From NCBI GenBank assembly GCA_017420825.1, contig JAFQNU010000132.1, forward strand, positions 1 through 15,752: DNA of 15,752 bases, in the 5' to 3' direction. Shown here piece after piece: positions 6,397 to 15,186 of this stretch. The notes below the pieces were generated by a model. It did no database searches. It was given only the letters and a program-made list of their open reading frames with translations, and was not told where the DNA came from. Source of the DNA: Clostridia bacterium (lineage in GTDB: Bacteria; Bacillota; Clostridia; UBA1381). The position numbers and the translations under genes were made by a program. Positions within the stretch are counted from its first letter, which is position 1. Every line of letters starts with the position of its first letter.

Positions 6397-7647
6397 TTAC
6401 TGTAGGTTAAAAAGTTCGTTGACACTGTCAATTTGTCCTACTGCGGCAATATTTAGTGTATTAACGTCAAGCACTCTGTCAATAATCTCTGCAACAGAAT
6501 TGCTGTTTACTTTGTTTATCTTATCTAATACCTCGTCAGGAGATATGATATCCTTTTCAAGCAGAAGATTTCTGCCTGCCGCCTGCATTCTTGACCCTGT
6601 GCTTTCATAACTCAAAATATAATTACCTTTTAGCTGTTCCTTTGCAATTCTAAGCTCTTCATCGCTTAGCTTATCCCTTTTTATTATATTAATTTCATTT
6701 GAAATAAGCTCACACACCTTTTTTACATTTTGCGGTGCCATTGCGGCTGATATATTAAACATTCCTGTTCCCATATATGCCGCATGATATGCAAATACAG
6801 AATATACAAGCCCATACTTTTCTCTTATGTTCTGGAAAAGCCTTGCAGACATTCCGCCCCCGAAAACATTATTGAAAACAAGCAGGCTGTAAACCGCATC
6901 ATCCTTAACATCAATACTTTTAAAGCCTGCAATAAGCTGTACCTGTTCACAATCCTTTGCTCTGATGAGGTTATTCCCCGACTTGTAATCACACTCAAAA
7001 ATCTTTACTGCGTTATCCGCTGTCTGTGATTTTACAAAATATTTCTCAAGCAAATCACACAAATTGTCACCGAAATTACCCGATATTGAAATTACAATAT
7101 TTTTTGTTGTGTAATGTGTTTTGATATAGTCCGACATTTTTTTAGAGCTTATTCCAAAAAGGCTCTCCTTTGTACCCAAAATCGGTCTGCCCATGGAGTT
7201 GTTGCCGTATGCCGCCTCAATTATTAAATCAGCTACTATTTCCTCCGGCTCATCATCATACATATTAATTTCCTCTATGATAACATTCCGCTCCAAATCA
7301 AGACTTTTTTCATCTAGCTTTGAATTGAAAATCATATCACTCAACACATCAAGAGCTATATCTATGTGTTCATCAAGAGTTTTAGTGTAGTAACAGGTGT
7401 ATTCTCTTGTTGTAAACGCATTTATCTGACCGCCTATTGAGTCAATATCAAATGCAATCTGCTTTGCATCACGCTTATTTGTGCCTTTAAAAAACATATG
7501 CTCAATAAAATGAGACATTCCGTTCTCGTCTTTCTTTTCGCATCGTGAGCCGTTACCAACCCATACACCGACAGATACCGATTTTAAATAATCTATTTTT
7601 TCATATACTACTCGTATTCCATTTGAAAGTTTAGTTATAGTATGCAT
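6397..7647 (-). CDS. M16-family zinc peptidase (processing-protease type, MlpA/YmxG-like)
   Basis: A 416-residue insulinase-family protease subunit, the usual length for bacterial single-copy M16B peptidases. The inverted zinc motif HFIEH is at 46-50 and the third zinc ligand is the Glu pair in VIIEEINMYDDEP (Glu126 at the expected distance), so this copy should be catalytically competent. The inactive C-terminal M16 half follows, including the NNVFGGGMSARLFQNIREKYGLVYSV segment (about 264-289). No signal peptide, so cytosolic. Last gene of the trmL-to-M16 operon, 53 bp after proS. That spacer holds two mutually exclusive hairpins, one of which covers its AGGGG ribosome-binding site. In Bacillus the homologue sits beside pnp; here the context is different. 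Confidence 0.9.
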   Translation of the reverse strand: MHTITKLSNGIRVVYEKIDYLKSVSVGVWVGNGSRCEKKDENGMSHFIEHMFFKGTNKRDAKQIAFDIDSIGGQINAFTTREYTCYYTKTLDEHIDIALDVLSDMIFNSKLDEKSLDLERNVIIEEINMYDDEPEEIVADLIIEAAYGNNSMGRPILGTKESLFGISSKKMSDYIKTHYTTKNIVISISGNFGDNLCDLLEKYFVKSQTADNAVKIFECDYKSGNNLIRAKDCEQVQLIAGFKSIDVKDDAVYSLLVFNNVFGGGMSARLFQNIREKYGLVYSVFAYHAAYMGTGMFNISAAMAPQNVKKVCELISNEINIIKRDKLSDEELRIAKEQLKGNYILSYESTGSRMQAAGRNLLLEKDIISPDEVLDKINKVNSNSVAEIIDRVLDVNTLNIAAVGQIDSVNELFNLQ

Positions 7648-7655
7648 AATAAATT

Positions 7656-7694
7656 CCCCTTAAATTATATAATTTAGGGGCATTATTATGCCCC
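7656..7694 (-). promoter_or_regulatory. Two mutually exclusive hairpins over the M16 gene's ribosome-binding site
   Basis: In the minus-strand RNA, GGGGCAU/AUGCCCC (7 bp, 4-nt loop, 7677-7694) and CCCC-UAAAUU/AAUUUA-GGGG (10 bp with one bulged base, AUAU loop, 7656-7680) share the same CCCC run at 7677-7680. The GGGG closing the second hairpin (7656-7659) is the Shine-Dalgarno sequence, eight bases before the ATG at 7647. Forming the upstream hairpin would therefore free the ribosome-binding site and forming the downstream one would hide it. Neither is followed by a U-run, so neither looks like a terminator. Confidence 0.5.
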
Positions 7695-7700
7695 CAAAAA

Positions 7701-9407
7701 TTACAATTTATTCTTAATATACTCTACTGCTTCAGCCTTTGCCTCGTCAATTGTCTTTTCAACTGCTGACTCTGCTGTTCTCAGCTTATATTCAACAATA
7801 CCCTCGCCGCATTTTTTACCAACAACAATTCTAAGAGGTATGCCTATCAAATCTGCGTCCTTGAACTTAACTCCTGCACGCTCTGCTCTGTCATCTAATA
7901 ATACTTCTATTCCCTGTGCTTTTAAGTCCTCATAGATTTCTTCTGCTATCTTCATTTGTTCCTCTTCCTTATTATTTACAGGAACAACGATTGCCTGATA
8001 TGGTGCAATAGCAACAGGTAATACTATTCCGTTATCGTCATAGCCCTGCTCAATAGCCGCCGCTATACATCTTGTAACACCTATTCCGTAGCAACCCATA
8101 ATGACGGTTTTTGCCTCACCGCTCTCGTCGGTGTAGTTAAGTCCGAGTGCTTCAGAGTACTTTGTTCCGAGCTTAAAGATATGACCAACCTCAATTCCCT
8201 GTGCCGTCTTAATAGGCTGACCGCAGACAGGACACTTATCGCCGTCTGATATAACTCTGATATCGGCAATTTTTGACGGTGTAAAGTCTCTGTTTATATT
8301 AACATTTTTATAGTGGTAGCCTGTGTCGTTTGCACCGATTATGAAATTCTTCATTTCAGCAACCTCAAGGTCTGCAATAACCTCAATTTCAAGACCAATA
8401 GGACCCGCAAAGCCAACCTCTGCATTTGTAAGCTGTCTTACCATAAATGGCTCAGCAAGCTCCAAATCATCAACACAGCCGACAAGGTTTTTGAGCTTAA
8501 CCTCATTAATTTCTCTGTCACCTCTTACCATTGCAGCTATGTATTTATCATCCGCCTTATAGATAATGGTTTTTGCAAAAACATAAGGCTCAGTACCGAA
8601 AAATCCAACAAGCTCTTCAATTGTGTGAACATCAGGTGTTTCAACCTTTTCCAGTGCCAAATCGCCCTCTGAAAATTCCTTCTTTTCGGGGATACACTGT
8701 GCCTTTTCATAGTTTGCGGCATAGTTGCACGCATCACAATATGCAATTGAGTCCTCACCGACAGGAGATTTTACCATAAATTCCTGTGAACCGCTGCCGC
8801 CCATTGCTCCTGAATCAGCATCAACGATTGTAAAGTCAAGACCAAGTCTTGTGAATATTCTGCAATATGCATCATACATCTTCTTGTATGACTCGTCAAG
8901 TCCTGCAGCATCCCTATCAAAGCTGTATGCGTCCTTCATAACGAACTCACGGCTTCTCATAACTCCAAATCTCGGACGTGCTTCGTCTCTGTACTTTGTC
9001 TGAATTTGATACAAAGTCATAGGATATTCCTTATATGAACGCACTTCATTTATAACTGTCTGTGTGAACAGCTCCTCATGAGTAGGGCCAAGACAAAAAT
9101 CTCTTTCATATCTGTCCTTTAATTTGAACATACTCGGTCCGAAAACGTCCCATCTTCCCGATGCCTGATATGCTTCAGCAGGTAAGAGTGCAGGCATTAA
9201 TATTTCCTGTGCTCCTGCCCTGTCCATTTCCTCTCTGATAATTTTTTCAACTTTTCTCTCGCATCTTAATCCCAAATTAAGGTATGAATATATTCCTGAT
9301 GAAAGCTTTCTGATATATCCTGCTCTCATCATTAGCTTATGGCTCATTATTTCTGCATCTGAAGGTACTTCTCTTAGTGTTGGTACCAGCAATTTTGACA
9401 TTCTCAT
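7701..9407 (-). CDS. proS: Prolyl-tRNA synthetase, bacterial type with editing insertion
   Basis: Charges tRNA-Pro with proline in the cytosol. The 568-residue length is normal for the bacterial form. Class II motifs are clear: the LGPTHEELF segment at 106-114, motif 2 YRDEARPRFGVMRSREF at 139-155, and motif 3 GCYGIGVTR at 438-446. The INS editing domain lies at about 225-395, with the conserved editing lysine in FAKTIIYK (Lys279). Cysteine pairs CDAC (224-227) and CPVC (392-395) flank it and could bind zinc. The anticodon-binding domain is at about 465-568. The first ATG (9407) has AGGGG upstream; a second ATG two codons on is less well spaced. It follows metG by 18 bp, leaving no space for a T-box leader. 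Confidence 0.97.
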   Translation of the reverse strand: MRMSKLLVPTLREVPSDAEIMSHKLMMRAGYIRKLSSGIYSYLNLGLRCERKVEKIIREEMDRAGAQEILMPALLPAEAYQASGRWDVFGPSMFKLKDRYERDFCLGPTHEELFTQTVINEVRSYKEYPMTLYQIQTKYRDEARPRFGVMRSREFVMKDAYSFDRDAAGLDESYKKMYDAYCRIFTRLGLDFTIVDADSGAMGGSGSQEFMVKSPVGEDSIAYCDACNYAANYEKAQCIPEKKEFSEGDLALEKVETPDVHTIEELVGFFGTEPYVFAKTIIYKADDKYIAAMVRGDREINEVKLKNLVGCVDDLELAEPFMVRQLTNAEVGFAGPIGLEIEVIADLEVAEMKNFIIGANDTGYHYKNVNINRDFTPSKIADIRVISDGDKCPVCGQPIKTAQGIEVGHIFKLGTKYSEALGLNYTDESGEAKTVIMGCYGIGVTRCIAAAIEQGYDDNGIVLPVAIAPYQAIVVPVNNKEEEQMKIAEEIYEDLKAQGIEVLLDDRAERAGVKFKDADLIGIPLRIVVGKKCGEGIVEYKLRTAESAVEKTIDEAKAEAVEYIKNKL

Positions 9408-9425
9408 TTTCTTTTGTCCCCTTTT

Positions 9426-11345
9426 TTAAACTATTTCTGCTCCGCTCTGGATATCCTTTATTGTGGTGAGTGCGGTTAACTCTCCGTCATGCTCTGCCGA
9501 TAAAATCATTCCGCATGACTCTAATCCCATCATCTTTCTTGGCTTAAAGTTTGCAATAAATACTACATTTTTGCCAATCAGCTCTTCGGGAGTGTGATAC
9601 TTTGAAATTCCCGACAGAATTTGTCTTGTATCACTGCCTACCTGCAGGGTAAATCTTAAAAGCTTTTCCGATTTCGGAACCTTTTCGCACTCAATTACCT
9701 TACCCACTCTTATATCAAGCTTTTCAAAATCATCAAACTCAACATAGTCCTTATACGGTGCAATTTCAATTCTGTCCTCTGCCTCCTGCTCTGCACTAAT
9801 CTCTTCAAGCTTCTTTTCTGCATCAATTCTTGCAAACAACGGCTCTGCCGCACCTACCTTGTCTCCAACCTTCAACACTCCGAAGGTTTTAACACTCTCA
9901 TATGAAATATCTGATGCGTTTATCTGATTTGCAATATTTTGTGCTGTCTGGGGCATAAATGGCGATAACAATGATGCAATAATTCTGATTGCCTCTGCAA
10001 GGTTATATAAAACTGTACCAAGTCTTGGTTTTGTAGCATCTTCCTTTGCAAGCACCCATGGCATTGTCTCATCAATATATTTATTGGCTCTGTCAACAAC
10101 CTTCCAGATTTCGTCTAAGCTGTCTGCAATATGGAGTGTTGACATCTTTTCTTCAATTTTAGCAACAGCATTTTTACATACCTCTGCCAAATCTGCATCA
10201 ATGTCCTCTTTATGTGAGTTATCCTGCAGAACACCGTCAAAATACTTATTTATCATTGCAACAGTTCTGTTTACAAGATTGCCTAAAGTGTTTGCAAGGT
10301 CAGAATTAAATCTTGAAATGAACACGTCATATGTTATGTTTCCGTCCTGTGCAAAGGGCATTTCATGGAGTGAATAGTATCTTACCGCATCAACACCGAA
10401 ATGTCTTACCAAATCCTCAGCATAGATAACATTTCCTCTTGATTTAGACATCTTCTCTTCACCAAACAGCATCCATGGGTGTCCGAACACCTGCTTTGGT
10501 AATGGCTCACCTAACGCCATAAGCATTATCGGCCAGTAGATAGTGTGAAATCTTAAAATGTCCTTACCGATTACATGAACATCTGCAGGCCAGTACTTTT
10601 TATAAAGCTCGCCCTTTTCATCGGGAGTGTAGCCAAGTGCTGTGATATAGTTTGAAAGTGCATCTATCCACACATATATAACGTGCCTATCATCAAAGGT
10701 AACGGGAACACCCCATGTAAAGCTTGTTCTTGAAACACACAAATCCTGTAAGCCCGGCTTTAAGAAGTTATTAACCATTTCCTTCTTTCTTGACTCAGGC
10801 TGAATAAATTCAGGGTTTTCTTCTATATACTTCATGAGCTTGTCCTGATACTTGCTCATTTTAAAGAAATATGCTTCTTCCTTGGTCTTTTTAACCTCAC
10901 GTCCGCAGTCGGGGCATTTTCCGTCTACAAGCTGTGTTTCTGTCCAGAAAGACTCACAAGGAGTACAATACAAGCCTTCATATTCTGATTTATATATATC
11001 GCCCTGATCATAGAGCTTTTTAAATATTTTCTGAACTGCATCAACATGGTAATCATCTGTTGTACGGATAAATTTGTCATAGCTGATATTTAACATATCG
11101 GCAATATCCTTAATCTGCTCTGCAATCACGTCAACGTATGCCTTAGGGCTTACACCCTCCTTTTCGGCAATCTCCTGAATTTTCTGACCATGCTCGTCTG
11201 TTCCTGTTAAAAAGAACACGTCATCACCTATATAACGGCGGTATCTTGCAATTGCGTCTGTCAAAATTATCTCATATGTGTTTCCTATATGAGGCTTTCT
11301 TGATGTGTATGCAATCGCTGTTGTAATGTAGAAAGTCTTTTTCAT
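9426..11345 (-). CDS. metG: Methionyl-tRNA synthetase with C-terminal tRNA-binding domain
   Basis: Charges initiator and elongator tRNA-Met. Within 639 residues, the class I signature is KPHIGN (17-22), the connective-peptide zinc knuckle is CTPC...CPDC (Cys127, 130, 144, 147), and the KMSKS loop is at 298-302. The helical anticodon domain follows. From about 535 on lies an EMAP-II/Trbp111-like OB-fold: FDDFEKLDIRVGKV, then VVFIANFKPRKMMGLESCGMIL, which binds tRNA and dimerises in this family. The ribosome-binding site GAGGT overlaps the stop region of the upstream ytvI-like gene (10-bp gap), pointing to tight co-expression. No T-box or S-box precedes it, unlike many Firmicutes metG genes. 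Confidence 0.97.
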   Translation of the reverse strand: MKKTFYITTAIAYTSRKPHIGNTYEIILTDAIARYRRYIGDDVFFLTGTDEHGQKIQEIAEKEGVSPKAYVDVIAEQIKDIADMLNISYDKFIRTTDDYHVDAVQKIFKKLYDQGDIYKSEYEGLYCTPCESFWTETQLVDGKCPDCGREVKKTKEEAYFFKMSKYQDKLMKYIEENPEFIQPESRKKEMVNNFLKPGLQDLCVSRTSFTWGVPVTFDDRHVIYVWIDALSNYITALGYTPDEKGELYKKYWPADVHVIGKDILRFHTIYWPIMLMALGEPLPKQVFGHPWMLFGEEKMSKSRGNVIYAEDLVRHFGVDAVRYYSLHEMPFAQDGNITYDVFISRFNSDLANTLGNLVNRTVAMINKYFDGVLQDNSHKEDIDADLAEVCKNAVAKIEEKMSTLHIADSLDEIWKVVDRANKYIDETMPWVLAKEDATKPRLGTVLYNLAEAIRIIASLLSPFMPQTAQNIANQINASDISYESVKTFGVLKVGDKVGAAEPLFARIDAEKKLEEISAEQEAEDRIEIAPYKDYVEFDDFEKLDIRVGKVIECEKVPKSEKLLRFTLQVGSDTRQILSGISKYHTPEELIGKNVVFIANFKPRKMMGLESCGMILSAEHDGELTALTTIKDIQSGAEIV

Positions 11346-11355
11346 TGGTTTTACC

Positions 11356-12522
11356 TCACTTCATAGTAATTGTATTAAATAAAGCTTTTATTTCTGTTTT
11401 TATAAATATAAATACTTTTTTCACTACGGCTATGATTGTATTAAATGCACCTGCCTTATAAAAGCTTACAACAAGCATTAGGGTTACAGGTCCTAAAATC
11501 ATACCGCCGATTGAAAATATTTTATATCCCACATACATAGATGCCAGTGTAAGCAACGGATTTATTCCAATATTACTGCTGACAATTTTAGGCTCTACCA
11601 TCTGTCTTGTAAATATTACCGACAGATAAATTATGAGCATTCCGATACCCATTCTGATGTCAGCACCGATAAAGCTGATGACCGCCCAGGGTATGAGTAC
11701 TGCACCGCTTCCGAAAAACGGCAGTGCATCAAACAATGCAATTCCAAGTGCAATGAGCATCGCATACTGCACTCTTAATATCGAAAGTCCTATAAAAACT
11801 ATTACAAAGGATATGGACATAATTATAAGCTGTGCTTTGACATATCCGCCTAAATATTTTCTGATTTCTCCCCAGACAGTCCGCATACCCTCACGCATTT
11901 TTTCAGACATCGTTTTATCTATAATTGTCTGTACTGTCTTTGGATTTGATATCATGAAATACAGCGACAGTATAAACACAATTATGCTTATAAACACACT
12001 CGGCAATGATTTTGCAACATTTCCCGCACCTGATACAACAGGCTTATAATTCTTGTCCACAAATCCCGAAATGCCCTCCTGCAGTCTGTCACCGACCGCA
12101 TCAATCATGTCTCGCATATCAACAGGCATTGCGTTATACAAATCGGACAGATTATGAATTACTCTCTCAATCCAGTCTGATGCGCTCTGATAAATTTGCG
12201 GAAACTGCAAATATATACTTTTTAACTCGGAAACTATCTTCCATACAATACCAACAAGAGCGCCTCCGACAATACCAACCGTCAGAATAACAACAACAAT
12301 TGCCGTAAGCTCCTTCGGAAGCCTGAATTTTTTCTGTAACCACTGTGCAAGCGGATTTACCGCAAGAGAAATTATAAATGCTATTATAAACGGGGCAAAT
12401 AACCCAAGCACATAAAATAACGCATCTGCAATCCTGCCAAAAAATGTAAAAAAGCAAATTATTGCGGCAATCAGTATAATTGATGCAATAGTCATTCTAA
12501 CAGCAAAATTTTTGAATTTCAC
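11356..12522 (-). CDS. ytvI: AI-2E/PurR-type family membrane protein, YtvI-like
   Basis: A 388-residue polytopic membrane protein of the AI-2E transporter family. Hydrophobic segments lie at about 10-28, 34-56, 72-94, 173-192, 230-248, 254-285, 290-305 and 325-355. The large soluble loop between segments 3 and 4 (95-172) is typical. DALPFFGSGAVLIPWA at 265-280 and RQMVEPKIV at 306-314 resemble the YtvI subgroup, annotated as a sporulation integral membrane protein in Bacillus; real transport function is unproven. Translation begins at a GTG (12520-12522), chosen because AGGAAGTGAT lies directly upstream and no ATG is close. It lies between apgM (27 bp) and metG (10 bp) in the operon. Family is confident; the YtvI subgroup is moderate and only weakly hints at a spore-former. 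Confidence 0.75.
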   Translation of the reverse strand: MKFKNFAVRMTIASIILIAAIICFFTFFGRIADALFYVLGLFAPFIIAFIISLAVNPLAQWLQKKFRLPKELTAIVVVILTVGIVGGALVGIVWKIVSELKSIYLQFPQIYQSASDWIERVIHNLSDLYNAMPVDMRDMIDAVGDRLQEGISGFVDKNYKPVVSGAGNVAKSLPSVFISIIVFILSLYFMISNPKTVQTIIDKTMSEKMREGMRTVWGEIRKYLGGYVKAQLIIMSISFVIVFIGLSILRVQYAMLIALGIALFDALPFFGSGAVLIPWAVISFIGADIRMGIGMLIIYLSVIFTRQMVEPKIVSSNIGINPLLTLASMYVGYKIFSIGGMILGPVTLMLVVSFYKAGAFNTIIAVVKKVFIFIKTEIKALFNTITMK

Positions 12523-12549
12523 AGTATCACTTCCTGTTTGTTTTAGTCT

Positions 12550-13761
12550 CTAAGATAGAAATCTTGACATAAGTTCATAACCTTTGTCTATGTATCTGCC
12601 TGTATCCTTTGCGGTTTTTTCGTTATATTTCAGATTTTTATCCTCTGTTTCGTTATTTGATGTATAAATCAGATACGGAACAGGGTCAGATACATGAGTT
12701 TTTAAGCTTATCGGTGTGGGATGGTCAGGCAGTACCATCATTTTATATTCTATTCCCTCATCTTCAAGTCTTTTTCTCAGATATCCGATAACCTTTTTGT
12801 CAATCATCTCAACGGCATACTTTTTATTATCCGCCTCGCCTCTGTGTCCGCACTCATCAGGACCTTCAAGGTGTAAATATACAAAATCCGCACCCTCTTT
12901 TGTGAGAGTATCAAATGCGGCGTCTGCCTTACCCTTATAATTGGTGTCATGGTTTCCGTTTGCACCCTCAACATCTATTGAGTTCATTCCTGCTAAAATC
13001 GCAATACCCTTTATCAAATCAACAGCAGATATAACACTGCCTTTTTTACCAAACTTAGCACTAAATTCTTCGAGTGCAGGCTTTGTACCCTCGCCCCATG
13101 GCCAGATTGATGTTGCAGGCTTTTTACCGTTTGCAATTCTCTTTTGGTTGACAGGGTGGTTTTTTAATATTTTCTCACTTTTCTTCATCAGGTCGAGTAG
13201 TATATCTGCACCGTCACCTTTCGGAAGATGGTCGGCTATTTTCTTGTCCGAAATATCATGCGGAGGTGTTAATTTGACATTTACCGAGCCTTTGTCCCAT
13301 ACAAGCAGATGTCTGTAGCTCACTCCTGCATAGAATTTACGGATATCGTCTCCAAGCTCCTTTGCGATAGTCTCCATTATCTCGCTTGCTTCGGCTGTTG
13401 TTATTTCTCCTGCTGAATAGTCAAGCATGGTCTTATCCTCATACACCTCTTCATCAGACAGAGTAACAAGGTTTGTTCTGAAGGTTACATCTGTATCCTT
13501 TAAAGCTACACCAATGCTTGCGGCTTCAAGGGGTGAGCGTCCGCTGTAGCATTTTGATGTATCATATCCCATCACAGAAAGGTTTGCCACATCACTGCCG
13601 GGCTTCATGCCGTCTGCAACTGTTTTCACCATTCCAAGCTCACCATGCGATGCCATGTAATCCATATTCGGTTTATCTGCAACATCTAAGATTGTGTTTC
13701 CGTCAAATTCCTCAACGGCATAGTCCGCCATGCCGTCACCAAGAATAACAATATATTTCAT
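12550..13761 (-). CDS. apgM: Archaeal-type cofactor-independent phosphoglycerate mutase
   Basis: Interconverts 3- and 2-phosphoglycerate in glycolysis/gluconeogenesis, using metal ions and a phosphoserine intermediate. The 403 residues carry the alkaline-phosphatase-superfamily layout: metal-binding GDGMAD (8-13), nucleophile serine in PGSDVANLSVMGYD (Ser56, aligned to the SEVGH serine of GpmI), YSGRSPLEAA, PATSIWPWGEGTKP in the insertion domain, LEGPDECGHRGE, and the closing MVLPDHPTP metal site. The start is taken as ATG 13761, with GAAGTGAT just upstream; an in-frame GTG at 13770 has a poorer site. It lies 16 bp after degV. This is the ApgM rather than the longer GpmI form, as in several Clostridia; another mutase may exist elsewhere in the genome. 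Confidence 0.92.
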   Translation of the reverse strand: MKYIVILGDGMADYAVEEFDGNTILDVADKPNMDYMASHGELGMVKTVADGMKPGSDVANLSVMGYDTSKCYSGRSPLEAASIGVALKDTDVTFRTNLVTLSDEEVYEDKTMLDYSAGEITTAEASEIMETIAKELGDDIRKFYAGVSYRHLLVWDKGSVNVKLTPPHDISDKKIADHLPKGDGADILLDLMKKSEKILKNHPVNQKRIANGKKPATSIWPWGEGTKPALEEFSAKFGKKGSVISAVDLIKGIAILAGMNSIDVEGANGNHDTNYKGKADAAFDTLTKEGADFVYLHLEGPDECGHRGEADNKKYAVEMIDKKVIGYLRKRLEDEGIEYKMMVLPDHPTPISLKTHVSDPVPYLIYTSNNETEDKNLKYNEKTAKDTGRYIDKGYELMSRFLS

Positions 13762-13777
13762 CAAAATCACTTCTTTC

Positions 13778-14641
13778 TCATTTTTTAAGCTTGAACAATA
13801 CTCCTATTACTCCAGGTCCTATATGAGTTCCCACAATAGGCCCGAATTCAAGACAGTATTTAATCTCTTCAATTCCAAACTCTTCCTTTAATGCCTCTTT
13901 TAATTCATTACAGTATTCCACACTTGAATGTGCAATCATAAAATCAGGATTTTCCTCGTCAAAATCAGGGTTTTCTCTTATAAGCTCAATAAGCTTTTTA
14001 TAAATCTTTTTTCTTCCTCTTAGCTTTTCTGCCGATTCAACAAGACCGTCTTTTATTGTCAATACGGGCTTTATGTCTAACATACTTCCGATAATTGCGG
14101 TTGTTTTATTTATTCTTCCGCCCTTTTCAAGATATTTTAGTGTATCTACCAGAATATACGCAGTATATGACTCGATGTGTTTCTTAGCCTTTTCGATAGC
14201 CGTGTCGATATCCTCACCTGCATCGATTAATTCCTTGGCATATATAGCTGCACTTGTAATAAACACAGAAAAACTCATTGTATCAACAACTCTGATATCC
14301 GCTTTCGGATTTTCTTCAAGAATTTCCTCTCTCACCATACATGCGGTGTTATGCTGACCGCTTGCCTTTGATGAGATTGTAAAATAAATTACGGTATCAT
14401 TTTCATCAGAAGCTTTTTTTAATATATCATAAAACTCTGCGTACGGAGTTTGTGAGGTCGTGGGAATATCCTTGCTTTCTTCAAGCTTTTTGTAAAACTC
14501 ACTGTTTGTAAGCTCAACTCCTGCAACAAAAGCTTCCTCCCCAAACACACTCATGAAATTAATTATTCCTATACCATGCTTATCCGCCAATTCCTGCGGC
14601 ATATCCGCCGCTGTGTCAACAAATATTTTATATTTAGCCAT
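13778..14641 (-). CDS. DegV-family fatty-acid-binding protein (FakB-like)
   Basis: DegV proteins bind a single fatty acid; the FakB members present exogenous fatty acids to the FakA kinase for phosphorylation. The 287-residue length is standard. Diagnostic motifs are VDTAADMP (8-15), IPTTSQTP (59-66), ISSKASGQHNTA (89-100, slightly different from the common SSGLSGTYxSA), the YLEKGGRI motif (170-177), and the lipid-pocket closing segment IVGTHIGPGVIG (269-280). No fakA-like gene is in the window, so whether it works as a FakB is unknown. The ATG has AAAGGA eight bases upstream and lies 16 bp after trmL; it is the second gene of the operon. Confidence 0.92.
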   Translation of the reverse strand: MAKYKIFVDTAADMPQELADKHGIGIINFMSVFGEEAFVAGVELTNSEFYKKLEESKDIPTTSQTPYAEFYDILKKASDENDTVIYFTISSKASGQHNTACMVREEILEENPKADIRVVDTMSFSVFITSAAIYAKELIDAGEDIDTAIEKAKKHIESYTAYILVDTLKYLEKGGRINKTTAIIGSMLDIKPVLTIKDGLVESAEKLRGRKKIYKKLIELIRENPDFDEENPDFMIAHSSVEYCNELKEALKEEFGIEEIKYCLEFGPIVGTHIGPGVIGVLFKLKK

Positions 14642-14657
14642 ATTATTATCCTTTCTC

Positions 14658-15149
14658 TTACCATTTTAAATTATGAAGCTCACCAACGCTTTGCAGCTTA
14701 TCAAAGCCTGTCTGCCTGAGCGCCTCGTATATTACTATTGCAACCGAATTTGAAAGATTTAAGCTCCTTGCCTCGTTTATCATGGGTATTCTTATACAAA
14801 AATCCCGATTATCGTGCAAAAGCTCTTCAGGAAGTCCTTTTGTTTCCTTTCCGAACAGGATATAGTCACCTTCTTCAAAAGAAACGTCGCAATATGTATT
14901 GAGTGCCTTTGTGGTTGCGTAGTAATATCTTCCGCCCTTTGTCTTTTCAAAAAAATCCTGTATATTTTCGTAATACTGCACTCCGAGCAAATGCCAGTAA
15001 TCAAGCCCTGCACGTTTTAGTTTTTTATCATCTATTTCAAAGCCCATAGGTCTTACTATATGCAGCTTTGCGCCTGTTGCGGCACAGGTTCTTGCAATAT
15101 TACCTGTGTTTTGCGGAATTTCCGGCTCAACCAGAACAATATTAAACAT
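14658..15149 (-). CDS. trmL: tRNA (cytidine/uridine-34 2'-O) methyltransferase, TrmL/YibK-like
   Basis: SPOUT-class enzyme that methylates the ribose of the wobble nucleotide in certain tRNA-Leu species, using S-adenosylmethionine. The 163 residues cover the full minimal family length. Motif 1 is PQNTGNIART (12-21), motif 2 is FGKETKGLP (99-107), and motif 3 is IPM..ARSLNLSNSVAIVIYEALRQ (121-145), which forms the knot that holds SAM. AGAGGAGT lies six bases before the ATG. It is the first gene of the long operon, about 30 nt downstream of the predicted start site. It shares the translation theme with metG and proS further down. Confidence 0.95.
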   Translation of the reverse strand: MFNIVLVEPEIPQNTGNIARTCAATGAKLHIVRPMGFEIDDKKLKRAGLDYWHLLGVQYYENIQDFFEKTKGGRYYYATTKALNTYCDVSFEEGDYILFGKETKGLPEELLHDNRDFCIRIPMINEARSLNLSNSVAIVIYEALRQTGFDKLQSVGELHNLKW

Positions 15150-15186
15150 CTTTATACTCCTCTTGAATATATACTTTATCTATTCT

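Noticed and set aside
7656..7694. Transcription terminator between proS and the M16 gene
   Set aside because: Neither hairpin is followed by a T-run on either strand.
8313..8672. Plus-strand open frame of 119 codons opposite proS
   Set aside because: No recognisable motif, no ribosome-binding site noticed, and it lies entirely within the conserved proS coding sequence; it is a shadow frame.
11346..11355. T-box or S-box leader before metG
   Set aside because: The gap is only 10 bp and the upstream sequence is coding for the YtvI-like protein.
13762..13770. GTG start three codons earlier for apgM
   Set aside because: The family N-terminus is MKYIVILGDGMAD at the ATG, and the site before that ATG is better.
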